Shown here piece by piece: positions 8,469 through 15,323 of a DNA stretch of 64,000 nt (position 1 is its first letter; the number at the start of each line of letters is the position of its first letter). Both the position numbers and the translations under genes were made by a program. The stretch is taken from the NCBI GenBank assembly GCA_034670025.1, contig JAXMOE010000007.1, forward strand, positions 30,473 through 94,472, written 5' to 3'. The notes under the pieces were generated by a model. The model saw only the letters and a list, made by a program, of their open reading frames with translations. It had not been told where the DNA came from and made no database searches. The stretch comes from PGYR01 sp034670025 (GTDB lineage Bacteria; Bacteroidota; Ignavibacteria; Kapaibacteriales; UBA2268).

Positions 8469-10049
8469 ATGAAAAAATTATTAATACTTACTTTCATCTG
8501 CTTTTTGGGGTTTAATTACTCCTCCGTTTCTCAGTGTAGCTCATGGTCAGCTCCCTTTGAATTCTTTTATAATACTAGCAGATATGAAATTGTTCCTAAA
8601 AAAACCAAATGGGCAGATGCTTACAACTGTTCACTAGAAAAAGGTGGGCATTTAATTACTTTAGAAGACAAAGATGAGAGTGATTTTATTATTAATTATT
8701 TGACAAATGAAATTCACAATGAAAAAGAGATTAGTGAATTTAAGAAAGATGGCAATGAAAATGTATTATTTTGGATTGGTGCTTTTAATAGAGATTCAGT
8801 ATGGAAATGGGTTAAGAGAGATTCGAGCGAACAATTTCGTGAATTTTATGTTGGCTTTGAAAAAAATGGAAGTATAATAAACGGCTATTATGCTAATTGG
8901 GGAGCTAAAGACACTAAGCTATATTATCCTATTGATTACAACTATTCCTATTCTTATATCGCTTTATCATTATATCCATATAACAGCGTTGATAGTTCAA
9001 AAATATTATCTGACTCTGGTCAATGGGTGAATAAAGGGCTCATAGAAGAGTATTATTATATTATTGAATATAATTGTACTGACACGATATTTAAAGAAAG
9101 TAATCTCTATTCCTGTTACGGTAAACCTTTTATAATTGGTGAAGATACTTTAACAAAAAGTGGTATCTATATTGATACGACAATATCAAGTGGTTACTGT
9201 GACCTAATACAAACTTATAATGTAGAAATAAATAATCTTGACACCAACACTTATCTTGATGGTATTACTTTAAAAAGCAGGGACTTCAACGCCGAAGTTT
9301 ATGAATGGTACAATTGCGACAATGATTCTGTTGTTAGCAACAAAAGATTCAACTTTACTCCTGAGTATAGCGGTGATTATAAATTGAAGATTACTGAAGG
9401 TGGATGCGAATATGTTTCCGAATGCTATTATATTTGCAGACCAACTACTTATGAAATTGACACTTTGAAATGCAAGTATGAATCAATTACAATTAATGGA
9501 GAAGTATATGAAGACAGGGGTTTCTATAAACAATTCTTAACACAAGAGAATTTTGATTGTGATTCAACACTTGAAATTAATATAGAAGACATATACATCA
9601 ACACTAATCTCAGAAAGCAGAATGGTGGAATAGTTGCAGTGCAAACAGATGCTGAGTACCAGTGGTATGATTGCGAAGGTGACATAGTAATAGAAGGCGA
9701 AACAGGACAAGGATACTTCCCGACTGTTGATGGCTCATATAAGGTAAGTGTATCAAAAGATGGCTGTACTGAGTTCACAGATTGTATGGAATACAAAACA
9801 GAAACTAGTGTCAAAGATATAAACGAGAGTGAGTTATTTACAATAGGCACTAAGAGTAAAGTAATCTACATAGACCAAAATACTAGATTCAACAGTATAG
9901 AACTATTAGACCTAAATTCTAAATCTATATACAAGACTAATGAATCTGTACAAAAGATAGATATTGGTAATCTCCCTGTTGGTATTTACTTCCTTAAAAT
10001 TGAGTCTGATTCAAATGTTGAAGTATTTAAGTTTGTTGTTGGGGGGTAA
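8469..10049 (+). CDS. T9SS-secreted protein with C-type-lectin-like domain
   Basis: 526 residues from the ATG at 8469, preceded by AAGGA; ATGs further upstream lack a ribosome site and put charged residues before the signal peptide MKKLLILTFICFLGFNYSSVSQ. Residues 25-210 look like a C-type-lectin fold: KWADAYNCSLEKGGHLITLE, LFWIGAFNRDSVWKWV, and WVNKG near the end. Cys-rich beta modules follow (YEWYNCDND…, YQWYDCEGD…, each ending in DGCTE or EGGCE). The C-terminus is a type A sorting domain (ELLDLNSKSIYKTNES … VGIYFLKIESDSNVEVFKFVV). It is divergent from the large Ig-repeat protein, with about 230 bp between them that must hold both promoters. Confidence 0.82.
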   Translation: MKKLLILTFICFLGFNYSSVSQCSSWSAPFEFFYNTSRYEIVPKKTKWADAYNCSLEKGGHLITLEDKDESDFIINYLTNEIHNEKEISEFKKDGNENVLFWIGAFNRDSVWKWVKRDSSEQFREFYVGFEKNGSIINGYYANWGAKDTKLYYPIDYNYSYSYIALSLYPYNSVDSSKILSDSGQWVNKGLIEEYYYIIEYNCTDTIFKESNLYSCYGKPFIIGEDTLTKSGIYIDTTISSGYCDLIQTYNVEINNLDTNTYLDGITLKSRDFNAEVYEWYNCDNDSVVSNKRFNFTPEYSGDYKLKITEGGCEYVSECYYICRPTTYEIDTLKCKYESITINGEVYEDRGFYKQFLTQENFDCDSTLEINIEDIYINTNLRKQNGGIVAVQTDAEYQWYDCEGDIVIEGETGQGYFPTVDGSYKVSVSKDGCTEFTDCMEYKTETSVKDINESELFTIGTKSKVIYIDQNTRFNSIELLDLNSKSIYKTNESVQKIDIGNLPVGIYFLKIESDSNVEVFKFVVGG

Positions 10050-10137
10050 GAACATTCATATTTTAAAATACTGCACTTTATCTTAAAATTGTATTAAAAC
10101 TGTTAATTAGAATTATTAAATTAATCTGTATGGAATA

Positions 10138-10455
10138 TTATTTATAATGTGTTACGTAAATAACCTTACAATCTTTTCTTCTTATCTCAGCATAAGGAGT
10201 ACCACCTTTACGCCCAACTAATGTTCCATCTACAATCCAGAATGTTTTACTACTATCTAACTTAGCTTTAAATGGCAATGAATCATAAATGATTTCGCCA
10301 TAAATTGGTAACCATATTGCTTCAGCAATTTTTATTGCTGTATTTTCATCAGGGACATAATCAATATCAGAATTAGATTTTTTTACAGTACTACAACTAA
10401 TTAATAAAATAAAACACATGCTTAGAATAATGAAAACTTTTATATATACACGCAT
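10138..10455 (-). CDS. NTF2-fold immunity lipoprotein (YbbC/YhhH-like)
   Basis: About 105 residues. Start at 10455 is preferred to the ATG at 10467 because GAGG lies 8-9 bp upstream of it. A lipoprotein signal ends in ILLISCS. The mature part has the pattern of NTF2-fold immunity proteins: ENTAIKIAEAIWLPIYGEII, PFKAKL, FWIVDGTL, GGTPYAEIRRKDCKVI, VTHYK. In other bacteria this family is encoded after Rhs or contact-dependent toxins and neutralises them. Here it follows a toxin tail of about 48 codons (10474-10620) and closes the array of toxin-immunity cassettes. Confidence 0.75.
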   Translation of the reverse strand: MRVYIKVFIILSMCFILLISCSTVKKSNSDIDYVPDENTAIKIAEAIWLPIYGEIIYDSLPFKAKLDSSKTFWIVDGTLVGRKGGTPYAEIRRKDCKVIYVTHYK

Positions 10456-10473
10456 AAGAAACCTCATATACTG

Positions 10474-10620
10474 TTATTGTTTTTTTGATTCTGGATCATT
10501 AGGATCATTCGGTAAATCCGTTCTAATTACCTCAACTTTTTCTTTTCCTTTTGATTGTGGACTATACTTTAATAAAGAACCATTTAGCGTCGTAACATAA
10601 AAGGTAAATTCTGATGGGTA
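10474..10620 (-). pseudogene. Remnant of a toxin C-terminal tail
   Basis: On the minus strand an open stretch ends KYSPQSKGKEKVEVIRTDLPN… followed by stop TAA at 10474, with an in-frame stop just before it at about 10625. It has no start codon and no Rhs core. Its last codon lies 7 bp from the NTF2-fold immunity gene, the usual spacing of toxin and immunity genes. I read it as all that is left of the toxin this immunity protein served. The residues are too few to name a toxin family. Confidence 0.45.
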
Positions 10621-10653
10621 TTTTTAACAAATCACTTATTAATTTGTAGTAAA

Positions 10654-10692
10654 AAAGAATAATTACTTTCTAAATCAAAATAATTATTCTTT
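10654..10692 (-). terminator. Inverted repeat, possible terminator
   Basis: A perfect 12-bp inverted repeat (AAAGAATAATTA / TAATTATTCTTT) with a 15-nt loop lies past the stop of the immunity-like lipoprotein gene. It is AT-only, so a weak hairpin. It also falls inside the alternative reading frame that may be the true end of that gene, so it could be chance. Confidence 0.3.
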
Positions 10693-10728
10693 CCTCGATC
10701 TTTATTAAATATGTCTACAATATCTTTT

Positions 10729-11136
10729 TTAAAAAATTCTAATGAAAATTGGAGAATTTCTAAATCTAGGGAAATTATCTATTTGTATTGGACAATCTAA
10801 TTTACTAAGTGGTTTTAATTGGACTAATTTATTCGGATTAAAATAATTAGGTGTTATCATACTATCTCTAAACATTGTACCAAGTATTACAGTATCTATT
10901 TTATTTTTATTGTAGCCTTTCTCCAAAATAATTTTTTTGGGGATATAAATGGTTTCATTACTATTATTTTGAAATGACAAATAGGACTTTTCTTTAAAAT
11001 GAATTACAGTTTCAAACCTATCTTTCAGAATTTCCTTATGGTCTCCACAGCTAGCAATCAATAAAAAAGTGATTAACAATTTCGGAATAAAAATTCTATT
11101 TAGGGTGTGCAGATTCAGGTGCTCTTTGTTTATCAT
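10729..11136 (-). CDS. Putative immunity lipoprotein of the metallopeptidase toxin, possibly frameshifted
   Basis: Begins inside the 3' end of the preceding toxin-tip gene (about 40 bp overlap), the position expected of an immunity gene. Signal peptide with lipobox FIPKLLITFLLIASCGD. The mature part (…FETVIHFKEKSYLSFQNNSNETIYIPKK…) resembles no family I can name. The frame ends in FPRFRNSPIFIRIF. In the next frame a natural-looking continuation (SLDLEILQFSLEFFKKDIVD) runs to a stop at 10632, so a one-base shift near 10765 may have cut the protein short or be an assembly error. The start could also be the ATG at 11148. Confidence 0.55.
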   Translation of the reverse strand: MINKEHLNLHTLNRIFIPKLLITFLLIASCGDHKEILKDRFETVIHFKEKSYLSFQNNSNETIYIPKKIILEKGYNKNKIDTVILGTMFRDSMITPNYFNPNKLVQLKPLSKLDCPIQIDNFPRFRNSPIFIRIF

Positions 11137-11920
11137 TTGGTTTATCATATTGTTTTCTAACTTTATTCTCTTCTTTAATTGGGTCATAATCATTTCTTTC
11201 TTTAGCTTTTGGTACAGCATGACCAACTATTTCATGCACCAAGACATCAGCTGCTTCATCTCGTAATCTATTACCAGATTCGTCAAATATTATTCCCGAT
11301 TTCCCACTAATAAAAATTATTTGGTTTGTACCTTGTTTACCTACTGTCAGCCCCTCACCAAAATCTCCTATATCAACATTTGCCATACCAATTCTATTAA
11401 AATCGAATTCTCCTTTATCATGGTCGAAACTTGGTATATTAACTATTTCCCCTATTGATATATAAATCGTATTATCATCATTAATTCCTTCAATCAATTT
11501 ATCCCTATAATACTCCGAGTAGCCATCAGAACCTTTTTCATTTATCAGAACGAGTTCACCATTTTTATTTATGTCAAATACTCCTCTTGCTCTTGAATTT
11601 ATCATTTTTAAAACTGCTTTTCTGTCTTCTTTATTAGGAATTAAAAACCTTTTACCGTCTAAATCAACATATATTATAGGGTTATTATCTACATAAGTAT
11701 AATCACTAATTTTAGGATATGCTCTTTTCAACTCGTCAATACTACCCCACCTCCCTAGACGGCTATCATAGAATTTAGCACCAAAATCTACACTATTCCC
11801 CTCACCCTTTATTTCGTCGTCCTTCTCCTGCCCTTGGAAGCCATACCTGTACCAATCACTAGACCAGTTTCGCTCGGGCATCAGCATACCGAATGGGTAG
11901 TAGGTGTTGGCGGGGGACAA
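11096..11920 (-). CDS. Orphan Rhs tip with HExxH metallopeptidase-like toxin domain (tip 1)
   Basis: 274 residues from a TTG codon; no ATG, and the frame opens only four codons earlier. It starts at the Rhs core motif SPANTYYPFGMLMPERNW, continues WYRYGFQGQEKDDEIKGEGN and RLGRWGSID, the conserved end of Rhs/YD-repeat cores, and then switches to a unique C-terminal region. That region holds VLVHEIVGHAVP (about residue 233), an HExxH zinc-protease motif of the kind found in polymorphic-toxin metallopeptidases. The thousand-plus residues of YD repeats expected upstream are absent, so the tip is not exportable as it stands unless joined to another Rhs gene. A lipoprotein gene overlaps its 3' end. 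Confidence 0.75.
   Translation of the reverse strand: MSPANTYYPFGMLMPERNWSSDWYRYGFQGQEKDDEIKGEGNSVDFGAKFYDSRLGRWGSIDELKRAYPKISDYTYVDNNPIIYVDLDGKRFLIPNKEDRKAVLKMINSRARGVFDINKNGELVLINEKGSDGYSEYYRDKLIEGINDDNTIYISIGEIVNIPSFDHDKGEFDFNRIGMANVDIGDFGEGLTVGKQGTNQIIFISGKSGIIFDESGNRLRDEAADVLVHEIVGHAVPKAKERNDYDPIKEENKVRKQYDKPNDKQRAPESAHPK
11864..11913 (-). repeat. 50-bp Rhs core repeat, copy 1 of 5
   Basis: DNA encoding the ANTYYPFGMLMPERNW stretch is nearly identical in five places: 11864-11913, 13132-13171 (shortened), 14001-14050, 14703-14752 and 16264-16313. All are on the minus strand and all mark the 5' edge of a toxin cassette. Differences are a handful of third-position changes. Confidence 0.8.
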
Positions 11921-12017
11921 ATTGTAGAATTATTCAAGTTATTATGTTATAAATAATTATAAATAGCCACAACCATTAAAGTAAGTAACATAAAAGAAGA
12001 AGCCAAATAAATTTTTA

Positions 12018-12317
12018 TTAGTTTTCATAGGTTAGATATACCAGTAGGATATAAAAAATAAAATCAAATATTATAATGTATTTAACACTATTTTTAACAT
12101 TAAGAATATTTGAAATTATTAATAGGAAAATGATAAAAGTAAAAAAATATATCCAAATTCCAATTAGGTTAAAAACTGAGTATATGCCAATATTTGAAAA
12201 ATAACAAGTATAAAGAGCTGGAAATAAAAACTTAACCCAAAAATCAATTACAAATAATGTAAACATTAAAATTACAAAACATATGAGAAAGTTCACTATT
12301 TTAAATATGTTATTCAT
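12018..12317 (-). CDS. Small membrane protein, putative immunity protein
   Basis: 99 residues, very hydrophobic, three predicted membrane helices (VNFLICFVILMFTLFVIDFW; LIGIWIYFFTFIIFLLIISN; YIIIFDFIFYILLVYL). No recognised family. It follows the alpha/beta-hydrolase tip. If the tip's frameshift at about 12430 is repaired, its stop falls at 12326, 8 bp before this start, the tight spacing of toxin-immunity pairs. Membrane immunity proteins are common for toxins that act in the envelope. Confidence 0.6.
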   Translation of the reverse strand: MNNIFKIVNFLICFVILMFTLFVIDFWVKFLFPALYTCYFSNIGIYSVFNLIGIWIYFFTFIIFLLIISNILNVKNSVKYIIIFDFIFYILLVYLTYEN

Positions 12318-12345
12318 AATAAATTCTATTTTTCTTTATCAGTAT

Positions 12346-13155
12346 CTACAGATTGTTCCATTTTAGATTGAATATTTTTAACAGCTTTTTTCTGCGTATC
12401 TTCGTCCATAGTCGAGTGTGCATCGACCCTTTACCTGATGTCTTACCTGTATAATCAATGTTTTCAATTATGGTATTTTCATTCCCTTCTATAGGTATTG
12501 CTTCGTAACCTCTACTTAGTATGATTGATCGATTCTCTTGGAAATAATTCTTAACCTCCTCCACATTGCTAGGAATTTCTAATGGAACAGTGAATATACC
12601 AAAAGCAGCATCTACAGCAACAAATAAATCTACTGTAATGCCTTCGGTTTTCAGCATTTTAGAAAGCTGATTTGCCCCAACACCTCCTAAACTATAACCG
12701 TAAATAATAATGCTTTCACCATCATTGTAGTTATCTTTGATCCATTCAAAAGCAGTTCCAAAAGTGGGATTCCAAGGAGCAATATTAAAAGTTTTTACTT
12801 CATAACTTAAGTTATTCTCTTCAGAGTACTCTTCTATTTCTTCAGCAGTTTTTAGTGTAGTGCTTGAAATCCCATCTCCAAATAAATCAGCCCCTCCAAT
12901 AATTACAACCTTTTCTAAACCATCTAAATCAATAGATCTAATAACATCGTTTTCAGCATAAGTGTAAGGACTATTCCATGGAAATGATTTGGCCATAGGG
13001 TCAATTTTGTAATTTATTCGACCAATCCTTGGGTCATAGAACCTCTCCCCTAAATCTAAGCTATTCCCCTCGCCTTTTATCTCGTCGTCTTTCTCCTGCC
13101 CTTGGAACCCATACCTGTACCAATCACTAGACCAGTTTCGCTCGGGCATCAGCAT
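12346..13155 (-). CDS. Orphan Rhs tip with alpha/beta-hydrolase toxin domain (tip 2, likely frameshifted)
   Basis: Core homology begins at NYYPFGMLMPERNW (from about 13172, right after an in-frame stop) and runs through GFQGQEKDDEIKGEGNSLDL to the Rhs core end. The C-terminal region has a lipase-type nucleophile elbow, IIIYGYSLGGVGANQLS (serine near residue 148), and …LFVAVDAAFGIF, suggesting a lipase or esterase effector. After TGKTSGKGS the frame gives a basic, unlikely tail, whereas the neighbouring frame reads VDAHSTMDEDTQKKAVKNIQ and stops at 12326 just before the membrane protein gene. A single-base indel near 12430 is therefore likely. Confidence 0.7.
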   Translation of the reverse strand: MLMPERNWSSDWYRYGFQGQEKDDEIKGEGNSLDLGERFYDPRIGRINYKIDPMAKSFPWNSPYTYAENDVIRSIDLDGLEKVVIIGGADLFGDGISSTTLKTAEEIEEYSEENNLSYEVKTFNIAPWNPTFGTAFEWIKDNYNDGESIIIYGYSLGGVGANQLSKMLKTEGITVDLFVAVDAAFGIFTVPLEIPSNVEEVKNYFQENRSIILSRGYEAIPIEGNENTIIENIDYTGKTSGKGSMHTRLWTKIRRKKLLKIFNLKWNNL

Positions 13156-13228
13156 ACCAAATGGGTAGTAGTTTTTTCAATTATTAACAATTTCATAATA
13201 AATAGGTAATCATAATGCTTTAGATATT

Positions 13229-13666
13229 CTATAATTTAGTTTCCAAGTAGATTTTATGCAGTTCAGGAAAAGACTTTTTAAGATTAGAGTTTCGGTAATT
13301 GGGATTTTGGGTATAATCAAATCCTGCTCTTAGACTATAAAAAACTTCTTTTCTTTTTCTATTAGGTAACTGTATAATCAATCTTGCATATTCATCCTCC
13401 CCAATCGAATCAATCACTTCAATTAATACTGCTCCGTGTTCATAAGCAAACCCTGCATCGAATGAAAGTAATGACAATTCTTTAATTGCTTTTGAATTGC
13501 TTTTCAAGGATTTTTCTATGAGACTGCAATAAGAATAACCCTTGTCGTTTGCCTTTACCAAAAGTTGTGAAGTTAATTTGAAGTCAAATCTACTTTCACA
13601 ATTATTTTGACTGCATGAACAAACCAAAAAAACTGTAAATAAAATATATGCAATTCTTTGTCTCAA
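13229..13666 (-). CDS. Putative periplasmic immunity lipoprotein
   Basis: 145 residues with lipoprotein signal MRQRIAYILFTVFLVCSCSQ. The mature domain is alpha-rich (LIEKSLKSNSKAIKELSLLS, DAGFAYEHGAVLIEVID). It starts 4 bp after the stop of the L,D-transpeptidase-like tip and is therefore the likely immunity gene for it; a periplasmic location suits a toxin that attacks peptidoglycan. No family recognised with certainty. Confidence 0.6.
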   Translation of the reverse strand: MRQRIAYILFTVFLVCSCSQNNCESRFDFKLTSQLLVKANDKGYSYCSLIEKSLKSNSKAIKELSLLSFDAGFAYEHGAVLIEVIDSIGEDEYARLIIQLPNRKRKEVFYSLRAGFDYTQNPNYRNSNLKKSFPELHKIYLETKL

Positions 13667-13670
13667 CTTA

Positions 13671-14129
13671 TTACTCTGTTTTCTTATCGGGTATATTATC
13701 TTTTCCTTTGACTTTCATCGTGCCGTATTTCTTTCGAGTAGTCCCTGGAATATACCTTTGCATACCTTCTCGTTTCGGTACTTGAGTAGTGGAAGTATTC
13801 TCGAAAATATTTTGGAGTATGTCATATTCTTCCGACCTTCCTTTACCTTTACAAACAGTTACGCAGCCATAACTAATTCCGCCTAAATGTAATCTAAAAC
13901 CACTTCTCTTTTCACCGTCTGAATTACGCTCAGTGTCGCTATCGTATTCATCATCATATCTATCATCATCAATAGCATCAAGTTTATACCATTCGCTCGA
14001 CCAGTTTCGCTCGGGCATCAGCATACCGAACGGGTAGTAGGTGTTGGCGGAGGACAAGTCTGCTATGTACTTGTTGCTATTGGGATCTTTCCGCTTCAAA
14101 TCTGTTATTGTTGCTCTCACATTTCCCAA
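13671..14129 (-). CDS. Rhs tip with L,D-transpeptidase-like (Tlde1/DUF2778-like) domain (tip 3)
   Basis: Reading starts with the Rhs core piece (FN)HLGNVRATITDLKRKD and continues through DLSSANTYYPFGMLMPERNW. It breaks at SSEWYKL, before the usual GFQGQEKDDE block, and joins an acidic linker and then RSGFRLHLGGISYGCVTVCK. This His-(x)-Gly-x-Ser-x-Gly-Cys arrangement is the catalytic motif of L,D-transpeptidase-type effectors such as Tlde1, which edit or exchange peptidoglycan stem peptides in the periplasm. The core is thus internally deleted and the toxin domain probably shortened at its N-side. Upstream it abuts the DUF559 element. Confidence 0.65.
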   Translation of the reverse strand: MGNVRATITDLKRKDPNSNKYIADLSSANTYYPFGMLMPERNWSSEWYKLDAIDDDRYDDEYDSDTERNSDGEKRSGFRLHLGGISYGCVTVCKGKGRSEEYDILQNIFENTSTTQVPKREGMQRYIPGTTRKKYGTMKVKGKDNIPDKKTE

Positions 14130-14136
14130 GTGGTTA

Positions 14137-14672
14137 AAATTCCCCTTTTTTCAAAAGGGGTGGCAGTCAGCGCCATCAGCGTTGACTGACGGGGTATTCG
14201 TTAATCAACATACTTCGATAATATTAAACTCTTCAAATCTGATAACACACTATCCAAGTTAAATTTAATATCTCTATCCGAATAACGAATCACTTCCAAG
14301 CCTAAATTTTCAAGAAATTCATCGCGAAGTTTATCCTCTTCAAGCTTTTCATTGTGACTATCATCATCAATCTCAATTACAATTCCGAGCTTTTTTATAT
14401 AAAAATCTACTATAAAGTTACCAATTATTTTCTGTCTATCAAAATCTAAGCCCAGAAATTTCTTGCTCTTTACTTCATTCCAGAACAATACTTCAGATAA
14501 AACTCCTTGTTTTCGTAAATCTTTTACTTTTTGTTTCAGCTTTGGATTTGTAGGTAATTTTAGTCGTTTTTCTTTGAAGTTGTAATTCATATTTTAAACA
14601 CCCCGTCTCACGCTAGAGCGTGAGACACCCCTCTTTTTACCACGAACTAAAGTTCGCTAAAGAGGGGAATTT
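14137..14672. mobile_element. Compact DUF559 nuclease element with terminal inverted repeats
   Basis: The gene at 14201-14590 is flanked by matching inverted ends. The left end (14137-14198) and the complement of the right end (14596-14672) have the same order of parts: AAATTCCCCT, a variable hairpin, AAGGGGTG or AGAGGGGTG, a second hairpin of changed sequence but kept pairing, then CGGGGT. The right end contains the palindromes CTCACGCTAGAGCGTGAG and CGAACTAAAGTTCG. The element is only about 540 bp, with the ends touching the gene on both sides. It lies between a truncated Rhs tip (14684-14755) and tip 3. A second copy lies at 16351-16791 and has lost one end. Confidence 0.6.
14201..14590 (-). 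CDS. DUF559 endonuclease-like protein
   Basis: 129 residues, the usual length of DUF559 proteins, a Vsr-related branch of the PD-(D/E)xK nuclease fold. Visible motifs: LRKQGVLSEVLFWNEVK (helix with conserved Glu), IIGNFIVDFYI (catalytic Asp) and GIVIEIDDDSHN (ExD motif followed by conserved His), then LGLEVIRYSDRDI. The start MNYNFKEKRLKLPTNPKLKQ is kept in the second copy. The substrate is unknown. It occupies nearly the whole of a small element with inverted-repeat ends. Confidence 0.8.
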   Translation of the reverse strand: MNYNFKEKRLKLPTNPKLKQKVKDLRKQGVLSEVLFWNEVKSKKFLGLDFDRQKIIGNFIVDFYIKKLGIVIEIDDDSHNEKLEEDKLRDEFLENLGLEVIRYSDRDIKFNLDSVLSDLKSLILSKYVD

Positions 14673-14683
14673 CTTACTTATTC

Positions 14684-14755
14684 ACCTGTACCACTCACTA
14701 GGCCAGTTTCGCTCGGGCATCAGCATACCAAATGGGTAGTAGGTGTTGGCGGAGG
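14684..14755 (-). pseudogene. Rhs tip fragment (tip 4)
   Basis: Only the core piece SANTYYPFGMLMPERNW and PSEWYR remains, about 24 codons, followed at once by stop codons and the right end of the DUF559 element. There is no toxin domain and no start codon. It sits just after the immunity-like gene at 14781 in the direction of reading. Confidence 0.7.
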
Positions 14756-14780
14756 GTTAAATCTATCAATTAACCTATAT

Positions 14781-15323
14781 TCAATTGCGTACTATTACCT
14801 CTTTCAATATCTTGTTTAAAACCTCATCCCTTGGAATTGTGTAATCATCTTTATATTCAATTTTATCATTTTCATTATATAGGCTATCCAAAAAAAATTT
14901 AAGCTCTGTTGTATCCATGAGTTCGTCATATGTAATAAACTTATAATGATAAAACTTTTGTTTTTTTTGATAAACAATTTCAAGCACATTATGTCTTACC
15001 ATTCCACCTTGTAAATAGTAAATTAACCATAATTCATCATTAGAAATTACATAATAAAGATATTTACTTTTGTTTTTTTTCCCTATTTGTACATCTGTAA
15101 TCTCGAATAATTCTTTATTATATTTATCAGTGATTGAATTTTCTGGAAAGATTGAGTCTTTAAAGAAGTTAGGAATACTATCTAAACTATCATTATACTT
15201 GAACTCTGGTAAGAAATATATACTGTCAATCATACTATAATAATCGTTGTTCCCTTCATTAGTACAACTAAAAATGAATATCATTATGCAAGTTAATATT
15301 ATTAAATTTGTTTTATTAATCAT
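14781..15323 (-). CDS. Putative immunity lipoprotein of tip 5
   Basis: 180 residues from the ATG at 15323, which gives the lipoprotein signal MINKTNLIILTCIMIFIFSC; the ATG further upstream would add ten polar residues before it. The start lies inside the last codons of the tip 5 toxin gene (8 bp overlap), the coupling expected of an immunity gene. The mature part is rich in Asp, Tyr and Lys (DSIYFLPEFKYNDSLDSIPN). No family recognised. Confidence 0.6.
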   Translation of the reverse strand: MINKTNLIILTCIMIFIFSCTNEGNNDYYSMIDSIYFLPEFKYNDSLDSIPNFFKDSIFPENSITDKYNKELFEITDVQIGKKNKSKYLYYVISNDELWLIYYLQGGMVRHNVLEIVYQKKQKFYHYKFITYDELMDTTELKFFLDSLYNENDKIEYKDDYTIPRDEVLNKILKEVIVRN

